From Paenibacillus lutrae (GTDB taxonomy: Bacteria > Bacillota > Bacilli > Paenibacillales > NBRC-103111): a DNA stretch of 64,000 nt. The stretch is taken from positions 1-64,000 of the forward strand of contig NZ_RHLK01000007.1 of the NCBI RefSeq assembly GCF_009757775.1. Reading direction: 5' to 3'. The position numbers and the translations under genes are program-made. Position 1 is the first letter of the stretch. The number at the start of each line of letters is the position of its first letter. Shown in pieces: positions 1-7,954 of this stretch. A model generated the notes under the pieces. That model did no database searches and was not told where the DNA came from. It saw only the letters and a program-made list of their open reading frames with translations.

Positions 1-90
1 GAATTCATTTATTTTTACAACGAAGACCGGGCACAACGTAAACTAAACAAGCTGACTCCGGTTGAGTACCGAAGCCAGCTTGTTGCCTGA
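1..90 (+). pseudogene. 3' end of an IS3-family (IS150-group) transposase, cut by the window edge
   Basis: Frame 1 reads 29 codons to a TGA at 88-90, with no start in the window. The residues run EFIYFYNEDRAQ, then LTPVEYRSQ before the stop. This is the usual end of IS3-family OrfB integrases, where an F-Y-N-x-x-R segment and a L-(S/T)-P-x-E-(Y/F)-R motif follow the last catalytic Glu of the DDE domain. The rest lies outside the window, so I cannot tell whether the copy is intact. It is transcribed toward the large minus-strand gene. The inverted repeat that follows supports the assignment. Confidence 0.7.
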
Positions 91-102
91 GGCTTTTTCT
101 GA

Positions 103-129
103 TGTCCACTAAAAGGGGTCTTGACCACA
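103..129 (+). mobile_element. Right terminal inverted repeat of the IS3-family element
   Basis: Thirteen bases after the transposase stop there is a segment starting TGTCCACT, containing AAAAGGGGTC and ending TTGACCACA. It resembles IS150-group right ends, which typically start TGTCC, contain a GGGG run with GTC and end in CA. It marks the probable element edge and thus one boundary of the accessory island. The left end is outside the window, so the repeat pair and target duplication cannot be compared. Confidence 0.5.
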
Positions 130-191
130 TGGATTGAGGCAGGAGTTTTTCCTCGATAAGTTGCTTCTAATAAGATCAACTTCTTAAAGTT

Positions 192-3100
192 TTATTTTCC
201 CAATCTCACAGTGAATCGTTTTGCTTCTCTGCCAAAAAGCTTACATATTTCTTCATACACAACTCTTTTAACTTTAACTTCTGAACCAATCACATAAGGA
301 ACTCGATAACTGCCTGTATCAACATCATCAAAACATACTTCCCACTTTGAATACTTCACCACGACTTCACCTTTGCTATCTATACCCACTATTCCTTCAC
401 CATTATCTGTAATATTAATTCCGAGAATATTCAGAACTTCTCCCCTAATACTTAGATAATCATATGGTCTAAATGTTAAATAAATATCCTCCTGAAACTT
501 AAGATCGGTAGCGATTAATAGTGGTACTCTCCTCAGATCATCAAATTGTCCAAGTACATAGTTCTCATCATATAGCCTGTACTCTTTATTGAGTTTCAGT
601 AAAGGAACAACATCCTCTTCATCTGTAAATCCTACACCTGAAATGATGATTGTTGAATCTGTATTCTCTCCATAATTATTCTTATGCCTTTCTCTTTTAC
701 TATACCAACGTTCATAGTATGCTAATGTAACCCACTCTTGGGGATTTACATCATTTATCGAGTCGTTAATTTCTTCAGGCGTAGCAATATCCGATGGACG
801 AGGAATAATTGAATTGCAATTGGCAATTATATACTCTATATCATCAATCAATATTTCATACATTTCTTCTTCAATCATACTATAGAATGGATGTCCTACG
901 AATCCATTGATAAACGCTTCTATTTCACGACTAATATGTTTCATGAATATATCGTAAAAATATACATTTGGCACAAGAACGCTATATGAACTGTCGTATA
1001 TGATATCTTGAAGGTTTTCTTGTGTATACTTATCGGTTATTTCAAGAAAATAATTCTTAGCAATATTACCAATATCAACGCCTCTATCTCTTATCAAAGC
1101 AAACCTATTATCCGACTTAATTAATAATCCTATGAAATAATTAATTTTGTCTTCTCCACCATCATATGAGTGAACATACTCTTCATAATTTCTTTCACTT
1201 TTCAGACCAGTAATATTCCTAATCAAGTAGTCTACAGTGCCATTATCAGTGGGGTAAACACTTAGTATTTCATCTAGTAAAGTGTTTTCATGCAACTCTT
1301 CTTTAGTAAACCACTTTCTAATAAGCCACAATAAAACAATTAATGAGTAGTCAATAAACAGATCCTTTTTTTCAATATAATGCTTGAAAGATTTTATAAA
1401 ACATATACGATACTCTGGCTGCTCTAACAATTTGTCTATTGAAGAAATAATCCACTTATAACGATTTGCCTCGCCATATTTTAGTCGAGTAAGTAATAGG
1501 AACATTACTTTTTCTTTAGAGGAGAGTTCTTTAGACTTTTTAACTATTTCCTCAGAGTTATAATCATATTGTCCTGAAAGTCTAAAATTTATTATCTCAA
1601 ACAACGACTCCCAATACTGAATTATCAATTCACCATCATATCCAATTGCCGTTAATGCATTTATTATTTTATCTCCTACTGTCAGATTATAGTCAACCGA
1701 ATAAAGATTATTATAGAAATACTCAAAAAAATGCTCTTCAGTAACTTCTCTATCATATTCTACTGCTTTAATATAAAACGCTGTTTCTGTCAATCTATGA
1801 TACCACCCATCTTTGTGATTCAGAAACATCGATACATAAATATAAGCCATAACTCCTGAATCTAAAGATAAAGCATCAATAACTCTAAGTATTCTTTCTC
1901 TATTTTTATCATCGCTCCTTCTATCATATGTGTGCTTTATTAGATTACTAATAAACATTTTTGAGTCTTTGTTTAACTCATGAATCGACTGCATGTATAA
2001 ATAAAGTCCTTGAATTTCACTTTCCTTTAATCCAAAGTTAACAATATACTCAAGTATTTCCTCAAGAGACATTACATCAAAACTTGAATACCTCACATGT
2101 TTATCGTAACTAATTTTATTTATTTTACCTTTATCATAATTTATATTTGTACGACCTAATTTAACTTTAGAATTAAATTCTACATTTAAATCATCGCAAA
2201 GTCTTTCTATTTCCTCATAATCATCTTCATAGATTCCATTTGGATATCTATTCAGTAATTCCCTTATGGAAAGTCTAGCCATTTCCATTTGAGAATTGGT
2301 AATTAGAACACGTATGTTGTTTAAGTAACTACGAATAGTACTCGAGCTCACTTCATTAGGTCTCGTCCTGAAAAGAGCATTTTCTATCATTGGGTCTACT
2401 TCACTATTCATAGTTTCTAAAAGGCTATCTAAACTTTCTTCCAAAATCCAATAGTTTCGAGAGTCTAATAGTTCATAACTCAGATGTGTTAGAGCAATGT
2501 CTCTGTTAGTTCTAGCTAAAACTTCGAACCACTCTTTTTGATAAGTCTTTGTACTTCTACCATCAGTATGATATACAACAGCATCGGCCAGCGGCTTAAG
2601 TCTTAAGATATTCTGAATACCAATTTCCTCATCAATTTTATAAATGCTTTCTACGCTATCGATCAGCCGACTAAGTGTACGATCCTTTCTAAATGAATAA
2701 GACAATAAATACTCTACACCTCTACGGAATTCAACTTTTGCTCTATCTAACCTTCCACTCTTCGCAAGGATAATCGCGTGTTTCAAATTATAATCAGCCA
2801 AGTATGAATAAAATCTTCGTTTATCCTCATCGCCTATTTTATCTTCAAATATTGCTGTTAGAATTTCGCAGTTTGTATCATTTGCTATTTCTAAGAACAG
2901 GTCGAAGAGTTTGTATGTTGGTAATGGACCACCAGTAGAACCATTTAGCATAGTCATAGTTTTACTTGACATCTCAGCAATTAAACCAAGTATTGTACGC
3001 CATGTAGATTCATTTGAGACTAATTCAAGCGGGGATACTATTGACTTAAATATAATTGTCTCATATTTGTACAAATCACAAGTACGGGGCTCGCCTTTGA

Positions 3101-5963
3101 AGCATTCCATATCCTTGGTCAACCACGAATATGCATCTATTAGTCTAGAATCATCAATCGCCTCAGTTTCCCCTATTTCAACAATTACTTTACTCACTTC
3201 ATACACAAATATGAGCCAATTATAATACCAGTTTCTATTTTCAGCAGATTTAACAAACTCAATTAATTTATCTGAATGGTTTGTAATAATCCATTCAATG
3301 TTACTATAATAGTAATCTAGCGCAATTAAAGTCTCATCAGAGTATGAATCTGAGTTTAATAATTTTTCAAGTGCAGTATCAAGATATTGCTCGTCAATGA
3401 CATACTCACCGAAAAATACATCTAAACTCTTTATCCAATGTTCTTGTTCTTGAAGTTGATTTACCATTTCTTTTAATTCTTCAACTAGTCCCCTTCTTGA
3501 ATATTCAGTAATTATTACATCTCTGTGATCATACGCGCCTTCAACTGCAGCTTTTTCAATCTTATCAAACATGTTTCGGTCAGTATCTAAACATGCACAA
3601 ATAAAGTATTTATACTCTTCTAATCGCTCATCATGACTCTTTCGTTCTACTTGATTTGATTTATTTGATTCTATGAATAACTTGATATACTCATCCCATT
3701 CAGGAATTACTTTGTTTACAGAGCAGAGATAGCAAACTTTTAATCCTTCAGTGCAACTTAGTGCGTTTCGTCCTTCATAGACTAAAATGTATTTAAGTTG
3801 TTCGAATCCATTAATAAGGCCAAGTGCATGATAATAATACTGCGAATTTTCATCAAATGAATATTCTAGACTGTAAATCATATTGCTCAATTCAGTACAT
3901 ATAATTACGGCACCATAGTCCTTAACCTTGCAGGAAGTCTTCATTAAAATCTCAAAATTGCCTTTTAGGGAATTAATGTTATTACCATAGATAACGCTGT
4001 CAACAACAAATTCCTTATTGCAGTATTCTAGAACTTCATCATATCGTTTCGACTCAAAGAGAAGTACAAGTAAATTAAGATACGACTTTCTATCTTCATA
4101 GAAGCCTCTATCTTTTAACCAGTCTATTAAGTATGAATAAATGGCTTTATCTATACTAACTTGATTTTTTTCTAGTAATTCAAGAATATATCTCCTAAAA
4201 CTCTCATGATAAATTATGTAACCACCAGAACAACGATTGTACGATAATATACTTCTGATAACCTCTAAACTTTCAGAGACATATGCACCTAAATAAGTAA
4301 TCTCTTTAAGTTCAGATTCTGTTAATGGAAATGGAGAACCAGCCAAGATTTGTGGCACCCTTTGACTTTCAGAGAGTTTTGTCATTAAAAATAAATAGTA
4401 ATTTTCCAAATTGTTATTATAAGCTGGGAATCCTTCAATCAATTCTCTTGTTATCGTAACATGACTGTATTTAGATAATTCGTTCACCAAATACGTTAAA
4501 TAAAGTGGATTCCCTGAACTTTTTTCAATCAATAAATCCGATAACTTGCTGTGGTAACCCAGTTCAACATCTGTTAGTCCATTATTAGTTATAAACTCTT
4601 TTACTTCACCAATATTCCATGGCTTTACAGAAAACTCCTTAAAGCCATGATCGCAAAAGTTAATAACCTCAGTAACTGGCTGAGATGCTAGAACAACTTT
4701 TACGTTGTCAGGAAATACCAAGCGTGAGATTACTTCCACAATTTCAGTGTCAATTTGTTTCATTATTTCTTTATGAAAATTATATATTCTACCAATGTGA
4801 TCTAATCCATCGACAATTAATACTACTTCTTCTTGTATATGATTAATTAATACCTGTAATTCATCAAAATCCACCCCATATTTGGAAGGCTTACATGACT
4901 CCAGGTATGGAAATAGCTCAATAATGTCATTAATCAAATTTGCTAAAAATACATTTATAGTTATTCTTTCTTTTTCATATAAGTCATCAATCCCTGTATA
5001 ACAATAATGCCGAACAACCTTAATGTCTTGTTCATCGAGAAAGTCTATAAAGTTTTGAATGAACCAAGACTTTCCTGATCCAGGTTCCCCAAGTAGAACT
5101 ACTTTATTGTTAATTAATACGAACTGCTTGAAATCATGATAATGTGTTGAATTCAGTACATTAATTTCTCTATCAATCTTAAAACTCTGCTCGATGTTTC
5201 CGTAATTCTTCATCAGGCCGAGATCAAAAATCACTTTAGTTAGTTCAATGACTTCACCTCTCGCACGCAGTCCTTTAATGATATAGATCAAATTCATGGC
5301 CACATCAATTACTGACTTCTTGTCATTGGGAAATTTTCCAACACCAAAGAGCCTCAGACTCTTAATAACCAAATTCTCTAAATCTCCGGGATTAGCAAAA
5401 TCTGTACTTGACTTCGGAAGATTCACTTCAATAGTTAAGTCATTAATAAAGTTCTCAAATTCCCTTCTATCAATCTCTGTGGATTTCCCTCTTAATCGCC
5501 GCCACGACGAATTAGGAATTCCATCTGAAGGCCATATTTTCTCAAGATTAATTTTTAGTATCTTAACATCATTACTTTGATAAATATTAATAATGTCTTG
5601 CTCTACCAAAAAATCAAGATCTTGAGAATCCTCAAGTAGTTCCCATGCTAAACAAATCCTAATATCAATATTCTTGTCTTGAGGCAACTCTTGCCATGAT
5701 CTAAATAATGTATCTAGGGCTAAATCATATTTTTCAGAAGACAAATCTGCTTTCTTAAATATTTTACTTTCGCTATATTTAACCTGTCTCTTCATTATTG
5801 AATTACTTGTAATAATCGTCAGATCATCAAACTTATCATTTTCAGATTCCTTTTGATCAACCTTGAATATGGGACTATCATCAGTTAATAACATATTTAT
5901 AAAATGATACGCCGTTAATAAATCTTGATATTCATATCCTTTGTGTGCATCTAATAAACTCAT
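192..5963 (-). CDS. Avs-like antiphage STAND NTPase with N-terminal Cap4/DUF4297-type nuclease domain
   Basis: This 1923-residue protein has three parts. Residues 5-200 look like a PD-(D/E)XK endonuclease of the Cap4/DUF4297 type: a GYEYQ helix, an F-D-D-L-T strand and a Q-V-K-Y motif. Around 285-460 is a STAND/NACHT-like ATPase with Walker A GEPGSGKS (about 292-299), Walker B VVLIVDGLDH (about 380-389) and a later S-S-G-N-P-L-Y-L helix. Residues 600-1923 are mostly alpha-helical, fitting a TPR-like sensor. The start is taken at the second Met, because GAGGGTGG sits 7 bases before it and nothing similar precedes the first Met at 5981. The gene is uninterrupted and far more AT-rich than genes from 7 kb on. 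Known AVAST type III proteins (Avs3) join a DUF4297-type nuclease to a STAND ATPase and sense phage terminase. Similar function here is inferred; another STAND clade is possible. Confidence 0.8.
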   Translation of the reverse strand: MSLLDAHKGYEYQDLLTAYHFINMLLTDDSPIFKVDQKESENDKFDDLTIITSNSIMKRQVKYSESKIFKKADLSSEKYDLALDTLFRSWQELPQDKNIDIRICLAWELLEDSQDLDFLVEQDIINIYQSNDVKILKINLEKIWPSDGIPNSSWRRLRGKSTEIDRREFENFINDLTIEVNLPKSSTDFANPGDLENLVIKSLRLFGVGKFPNDKKSVIDVAMNLIYIIKGLRARGEVIELTKVIFDLGLMKNYGNIEQSFKIDREINVLNSTHYHDFKQFVLINNKVVLLGEPGSGKSWFIQNFIDFLDEQDIKVVRHYCYTGIDDLYEKERITINVFLANLINDIIELFPYLESCKPSKYGVDFDELQVLINHIQEEVVLIVDGLDHIGRIYNFHKEIMKQIDTEIVEVISRLVFPDNVKVVLASQPVTEVINFCDHGFKEFSVKPWNIGEVKEFITNNGLTDVELGYHSKLSDLLIEKSSGNPLYLTYLVNELSKYSHVTITRELIEGFPAYNNNLENYYLFLMTKLSESQRVPQILAGSPFPLTESELKEITYLGAYVSESLEVIRSILSYNRCSGGYIIYHESFRRYILELLEKNQVSIDKAIYSYLIDWLKDRGFYEDRKSYLNLLVLLFESKRYDEVLEYCNKEFVVDSVIYGNNINSLKGNFEILMKTSCKVKDYGAVIICTELSNMIYSLEYSFDENSQYYYHALGLINGFEQLKYILVYEGRNALSCTEGLKVCYLCSVNKVIPEWDEYIKLFIESNKSNQVERKSHDERLEEYKYFICACLDTDRNMFDKIEKAAVEGAYDHRDVIITEYSRRGLVEELKEMVNQLQEQEHWIKSLDVFFGEYVIDEQYLDTALEKLLNSDSYSDETLIALDYYYSNIEWIITNHSDKLIEFVKSAENRNWYYNWLIFVYEVSKVIVEIGETEAIDDSRLIDAYSWLTKDMECFKGEPRTCDLYKYETIIFKSIVSPLELVSNESTWRTILGLIAEMSSKTMTMLNGSTGGPLPTYKLFDLFLEIANDTNCEILTAIFEDKIGDEDKRRFYSYLADYNLKHAIILAKSGRLDRAKVEFRRGVEYLLSYSFRKDRTLSRLIDSVESIYKIDEEIGIQNILRLKPLADAVVYHTDGRSTKTYQKEWFEVLARTNRDIALTHLSYELLDSRNYWILEESLDSLLETMNSEVDPMIENALFRTRPNEVSSSTIRSYLNNIRVLITNSQMEMARLSIRELLNRYPNGIYEDDYEEIERLCDDLNVEFNSKVKLGRTNINYDKGKINKISYDKHVRYSSFDVMSLEEILEYIVNFGLKESEIQGLYLYMQSIHELNKDSKMFISNLIKHTYDRRSDDKNRERILRVIDALSLDSGVMAYIYVSMFLNHKDGWYHRLTETAFYIKAVEYDREVTEEHFFEYFYNNLYSVDYNLTVGDKIINALTAIGYDGELIIQYWESLFEIINFRLSGQYDYNSEEIVKKSKELSSKEKVMFLLLTRLKYGEANRYKWIISSIDKLLEQPEYRICFIKSFKHYIEKKDLFIDYSLIVLLWLIRKWFTKEELHENTLLDEILSVYPTDNGTVDYLIRNITGLKSERNYEEYVHSYDGGEDKINYFIGLLIKSDNRFALIRDRGVDIGNIAKNYFLEITDKYTQENLQDIIYDSSYSVLVPNVYFYDIFMKHISREIEAFINGFVGHPFYSMIEEEMYEILIDDIEYIIANCNSIIPRPSDIATPEEINDSINDVNPQEWVTLAYYERWYSKRERHKNNYGENTDSTIIISGVGFTDEEDVVPLLKLNKEYRLYDENYVLGQFDDLRRVPLLIATDLKFQEDIYLTFRPYDYLSIRGEVLNILGINITDNGEGIVGIDSKGEVVVKYSKWEVCFDDVDTGSYRVPYVIGSEVKVKRVVYEEICKLFGREAKRFTVRLGK

Positions 5964-6087
5964 AATTCCACCCTCTATCAAATTTTCACATAGCAGAACC
6001 GCTCTTACTTATGATACGTCAATAATTAATTCCTATATTAATGAAATTCCTCAAAAAAAAAGATATAGTCTATTTTAAAACACTTTT

Positions 6088-6267
6088 TTACGCATTAATG
6101 ATGAATTTTACTTTTCTAATATGCTTGGTCTCCAAAACATAACAATAGAATCGTTCATCATCAACGACCTCCATAGTACTTCTCGTCCCATCTATCAAAC
6201 CCCAAACAATTTCATCAGAACAATTTTCTACATCCATTGTACCATATTTTAACATTCTCCTTTTCAT
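6088..6267 (-). CDS. Small AT-rich ORF (59 aa) just upstream of the Avs-like gene
   Basis: An open frame of 59 codons ends 124 bases before the Avs-like start, on the same strand and with the same AT-rich composition. The product is acidic in the middle (VVDDERF) and ends in an alternating hydrophobic/basic strand (RKVKFIIN), more protein-like than a random frame. The ribosome site is awkward: AAAAGGAG lies within the first codons and sits only one base before the fifth codon, another ATG, so the true start is unclear. I recognise no family. It could be a small partner of the defence protein, the end of a decayed gene, or chance. Confidence 0.3.
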   Translation of the reverse strand: MKRRMLKYGTMDVENCSDEIVWGLIDGTRSTMEVVDDERFYCYVLETKHIRKVKFIINA

Positions 6268-6425
6268 ATCGAATAATTCTATATAGATTCGTACAGAGCT
6301 TCATGAAAATCAGAAATTCACAACAACCATTAGTATTCGACCAGATTCTTTTAAAAAACCTATTCATACATGAAGAAGGATCTGCCTAAGCAGAGCTTGA
6401 GTACATAAAATAGTACGCATTATGT

Positions 6426-6456
6426 TTGACATCCAAATCGTCATAAGTTATATAAT
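6426..6456 (+). promoter_or_regulatory. SigA-type promoter on the plus strand
   Basis: A perfect TTGACA at 6426-6431 is followed by TATATA (17-base spacer) overlapping a perfect TATAAT (19-base spacer) at 6451-6456. Transcription would start near 6463 and run away from the Avs-like gene. The intrinsic terminator that begins about 80 bases later has no ORF in front of it, so the promoter seems to drive a short RNA or a regulatory leader. Confidence 0.55.
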
Positions 6457-6462
6457 AGAGTT

Positions 6463-6594
6463 AGGGAAAGATTTCACCCCACATACTAGGTTTGCATAAC
6501 TTAATCAAATAAATATTTATAGCAGTAGATAAATCGCGGGAGGACCGGATTATCTTGTGTGCTCTATAGCACATTGGATATCCGGTCCTTTTTT
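6463..6594 (+). ncRNA. Candidate small RNA or attenuated leader between promoter and terminator
   Basis: The interval begins just after a near-consensus SigA promoter and ends in an intrinsic terminator, giving a transcript of roughly 130 nt. No start codon with a ribosome site lies inside it. I do not recognise a riboswitch or sRNA family. If readthrough occurs, the leader would precede the micro-ORF at 6651, so attenuation is the alternative reading. The existence of the transcript is inferred from signals alone. Confidence 0.35.
6541..6594 (+). terminator. Intrinsic terminator with nested hairpin
   Basis: The outer arms AGGACCGGAT and ATCCGGTCCT enclose a second small hairpin (TGTGCTCTATAGCACA) and are followed directly by a run of six T on the plus strand. 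The GC-rich outer stem and T-run are those of a strong rho-independent terminator. Confidence 0.75.
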
Positions 6595-6650
6595 CGTTCT
6601 TGTGTTTACAGTCCATCTTCCCTAACACAATATGAAAAGGAGGGCTAAAC

Positions 6651-6743
6651 TTGAAAACGAAGACCAACAAAGTTTCAAAATTCACAGTGAGGCAAGCTCT
6701 ATATCGATGTGCGAAAAGCTGCCAAGAACACCACAACAACTAG
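6651..6743 (+). CDS. Micro-ORF (30 aa, TTG start) with a strong ribosome binding site
   Basis: AAAAGGAGG lies 7-8 bases before a TTG codon that opens 30 codons, giving a basic peptide with two Cys (ALYRCAKSC) and a His-rich end. The ribosome site is the main support, as the peptide matches no family I know. A second frame starting ATG at 6632 runs 47 codons through the same bases, so the reading frame is not settled. It lies just after the plus-strand terminator and would depend on readthrough or an unseen promoter. Confidence 0.25.
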   Translation: MKTKTNKVSKFTVRQALYRCAKSCQEHHNN

Positions 6744-6798
6744 ACCTTCCTCAAGCTGATGAAAAGGCAAATTAGAAGAACAGAAGGTATAATCCCAA

Positions 6799-6844
6799 TC
6801 TCCCCTGTCAAGTATGGTTATAAACATAAACTTGACTGGAGAGA
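6799..6844. repeat. Imperfect 15-base inverted repeat
   Basis: Arms at 6799-6813 (TCTCCCCTGTCAAGT) and 6830-6844 (ACTTGACTGGAGAGA) match at 13 of 15 positions around a 16-base AT-rich loop. It could be an RNA hairpin, a mobile-element end or an operator. There is no T-run, so it is not an intrinsic terminator. Confidence 0.4.
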
Positions 6845-6849
6845 TCTAA

Positions 6850-6972
6850 ATGTCAAAATCACGTTATAGGGAGCCTGCTTTTTCTTTAAGACCATCTGCG
6901 AGACGCACTCCACATGTGTGGAGTACGGAAACAAGATCTCGATCAATACTCTCTCTCTCCTATCAGTTATAA
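6850..6972 (+). CDS. Micro-ORF (40 aa), weakly supported
   Basis: An ATG eight bases after GGAGAG opens 40 codons giving an Arg/Ser-rich peptide without a recognisable domain. The ribosome site is part of the inverted repeat just upstream, so folding could hide it. A dyad of 8-base arms (ACTCCACA-TG-TGTGGAGT, 6907-6924) lies inside the frame. This may be non-coding sequence at the island edge. Confidence 0.15.
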   Translation: MSKSRYREPAFSLRPSARRTPHVWSTETRSRSILSLSYQL

Positions 6973-6982
6973 ACTCCACAAC

Positions 6983-7014
6983 AAAAAAACCGGCAACGCG
7001 TATAGCGTTACCGG
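6983..7014 (-). terminator. Intrinsic terminator at the end of the exopolysaccharide operon
   Basis: On the minus strand ACCGGTAACGC pairs with GCGTTGCCGGT around a TATAC loop and is followed by a run of T. It lies a few bases after the stop of the Asn/Gly-repeat protein, the last gene of the operon. Confidence 0.85.
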
Positions 7015-7025
7015 TCTCACTAATC

Positions 7026-7925
7026 TTACTTCACAATAGAGTCAAGCAACATGCGGCCTGCCTCCATTTGGCTATCATACTCACGCTGGTACTCTTTCAG
7101 AATATCTGTGCTGAAGCCCTCGCTCTGCAGCGCATTCTCCGTGCTGTTCACTATATCTCTAAAGTCGGATACGCACTGAGCAAATCGTCCCGATGCTTCT
7201 TTATAAAGCGTCGACTTCTCATGGGTGGTTTGCGCCCCGGCAAACTGGAACGCATAGCCCATCAAATCTCTCTGGCAAGCGGATTTCAATGCCTGCAATT
7301 GGCGTACGGTTTCTTTATTGATGGAATCATACCGCTTATCACGATCCGCACCATTGTTGTTGCCATTGCCATTGCCGTTGTTGCCATTATTACCGTTGTT
7401 GCCGTTGCCGTTACTGTTACCGTTGCCGTTTCCGTTTCCGTTTCCATTTCCATTTCCATTTCCATTTCCATTTCCATTATTGCCTTTGTCTTTGTCCTTG
7501 TCCTGGCCATTTCCGTTATTGCCGCCGCTGTTGTGATCCTTGCCACCGGTGCCTGTGCCGCCACCCGGTTGACCACCGTTACCCGGCTGATTAGAGCCTT
7601 GTCCCGGTTCCTTATCAGGAGCAGGGGTCGGAGTCGGCTTTGTTGGTGTTGGCGTAGGTACCGGCGGCGTTGGTGTTGGTGCAGGTGTCGGCTTTGTCGG
7701 CGTCGGTGTTGGTTTCGGTGCCGGAACGGACGGACCATTCCCGTTCAGAATGGGGAATAAGAAATCATTAAAAAATCCCCATACATGATTAGCGAACTGG
7801 TCGAGATCGACACGAATCCCATAAGCTTCGACTTGCTTGGCACTGGCCTGTCCGGACGGAATCGCCGGAGACATTAGGCCCACAATCAGAACTGCCGCAA
7901 GTGCTTTATTCCGAATTTTCATCAT
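7026..7925 (-). CDS. Secreted Asn/Gly-repeat protein of unknown function
   Basis: This 299-residue protein has a Sec signal peptide (basic start, hydrophobic stretch, A-S-A cleavage site near residue 28). A Pro/Thr-rich spacer built on P-T-P-T follows, then Asn-Gly repeats over roughly residues 120-195, then a helical C-terminal domain of about 100 residues with two Cys. No LPXTG or lipobox is seen, so it should be released or wall-associated without sorting. The start is set at the ATG six bases after GGAGAG; the longer frame from 7937 would place that site inside the gene. Being last in the polysaccharide operon suggests a surface or matrix role (inference). The repeat is encoded by near-identical hexamers. 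Confidence 0.75.
   Translation of the reverse strand: MMKIRNKALAAVLIVGLMSPAIPSGQASAKQVEAYGIRVDLDQFANHVWGFFNDFLFPILNGNGPSVPAPKPTPTPTKPTPAPTPTPPVPTPTPTKPTPTPAPDKEPGQGSNQPGNGGQPGGGTGTGGKDHNSGGNNGNGQDKDKDKGNNGNGNGNGNGNGNGNGNGNGNSNGNGNNGNNGNNGNGNGNNNGADRDKRYDSINKETVRQLQALKSACQRDLMGYAFQFAGAQTTHEKSTLYKEASGRFAQCVSDFRDIVNSTENALQSEGFSTDILKEYQREYDSQMEAGRMLLDSIVK
7360..7485. repeat. Hexanucleotide microsatellite encoding Asn-Gly repeats
   Basis: The plus strand shows long runs of CCATTT and CCGTTG/CCGTTT hexamers with few interruptions; about six consecutive CCATTT units lie near 7440-7480. On the coding strand each hexamer gives Asn-Gly. Unit changes keep the frame, so slippage would change repeat length rather than switch the gene off. 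Confidence 0.8.
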
Positions 7926-7954
7926 TTCACTCTCCATTTGTGGACGATTTCAAA

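Noticed and set aside
2911-5580. Plus-strand frames of about 95-105 codons inside the large defence gene
   Set aside because: They have no ribosome sites and lie opposite a long intact frame with clear domains, so they are shadows.
6461-6739. Minus-strand frame of 92 codons across the promoter-terminator cassette
   Set aside because: It runs through the terminator hairpin, has no ribosome site and reads like non-coding sequence.
7286-7738. 150-codon frame with Met-Glu and Thr-Ala repeats opposite or beside the Asn-Gly gene
   Set aside because: It is the same hexamer array read in another frame; the frame with signal peptide and ribosome site is the real one.
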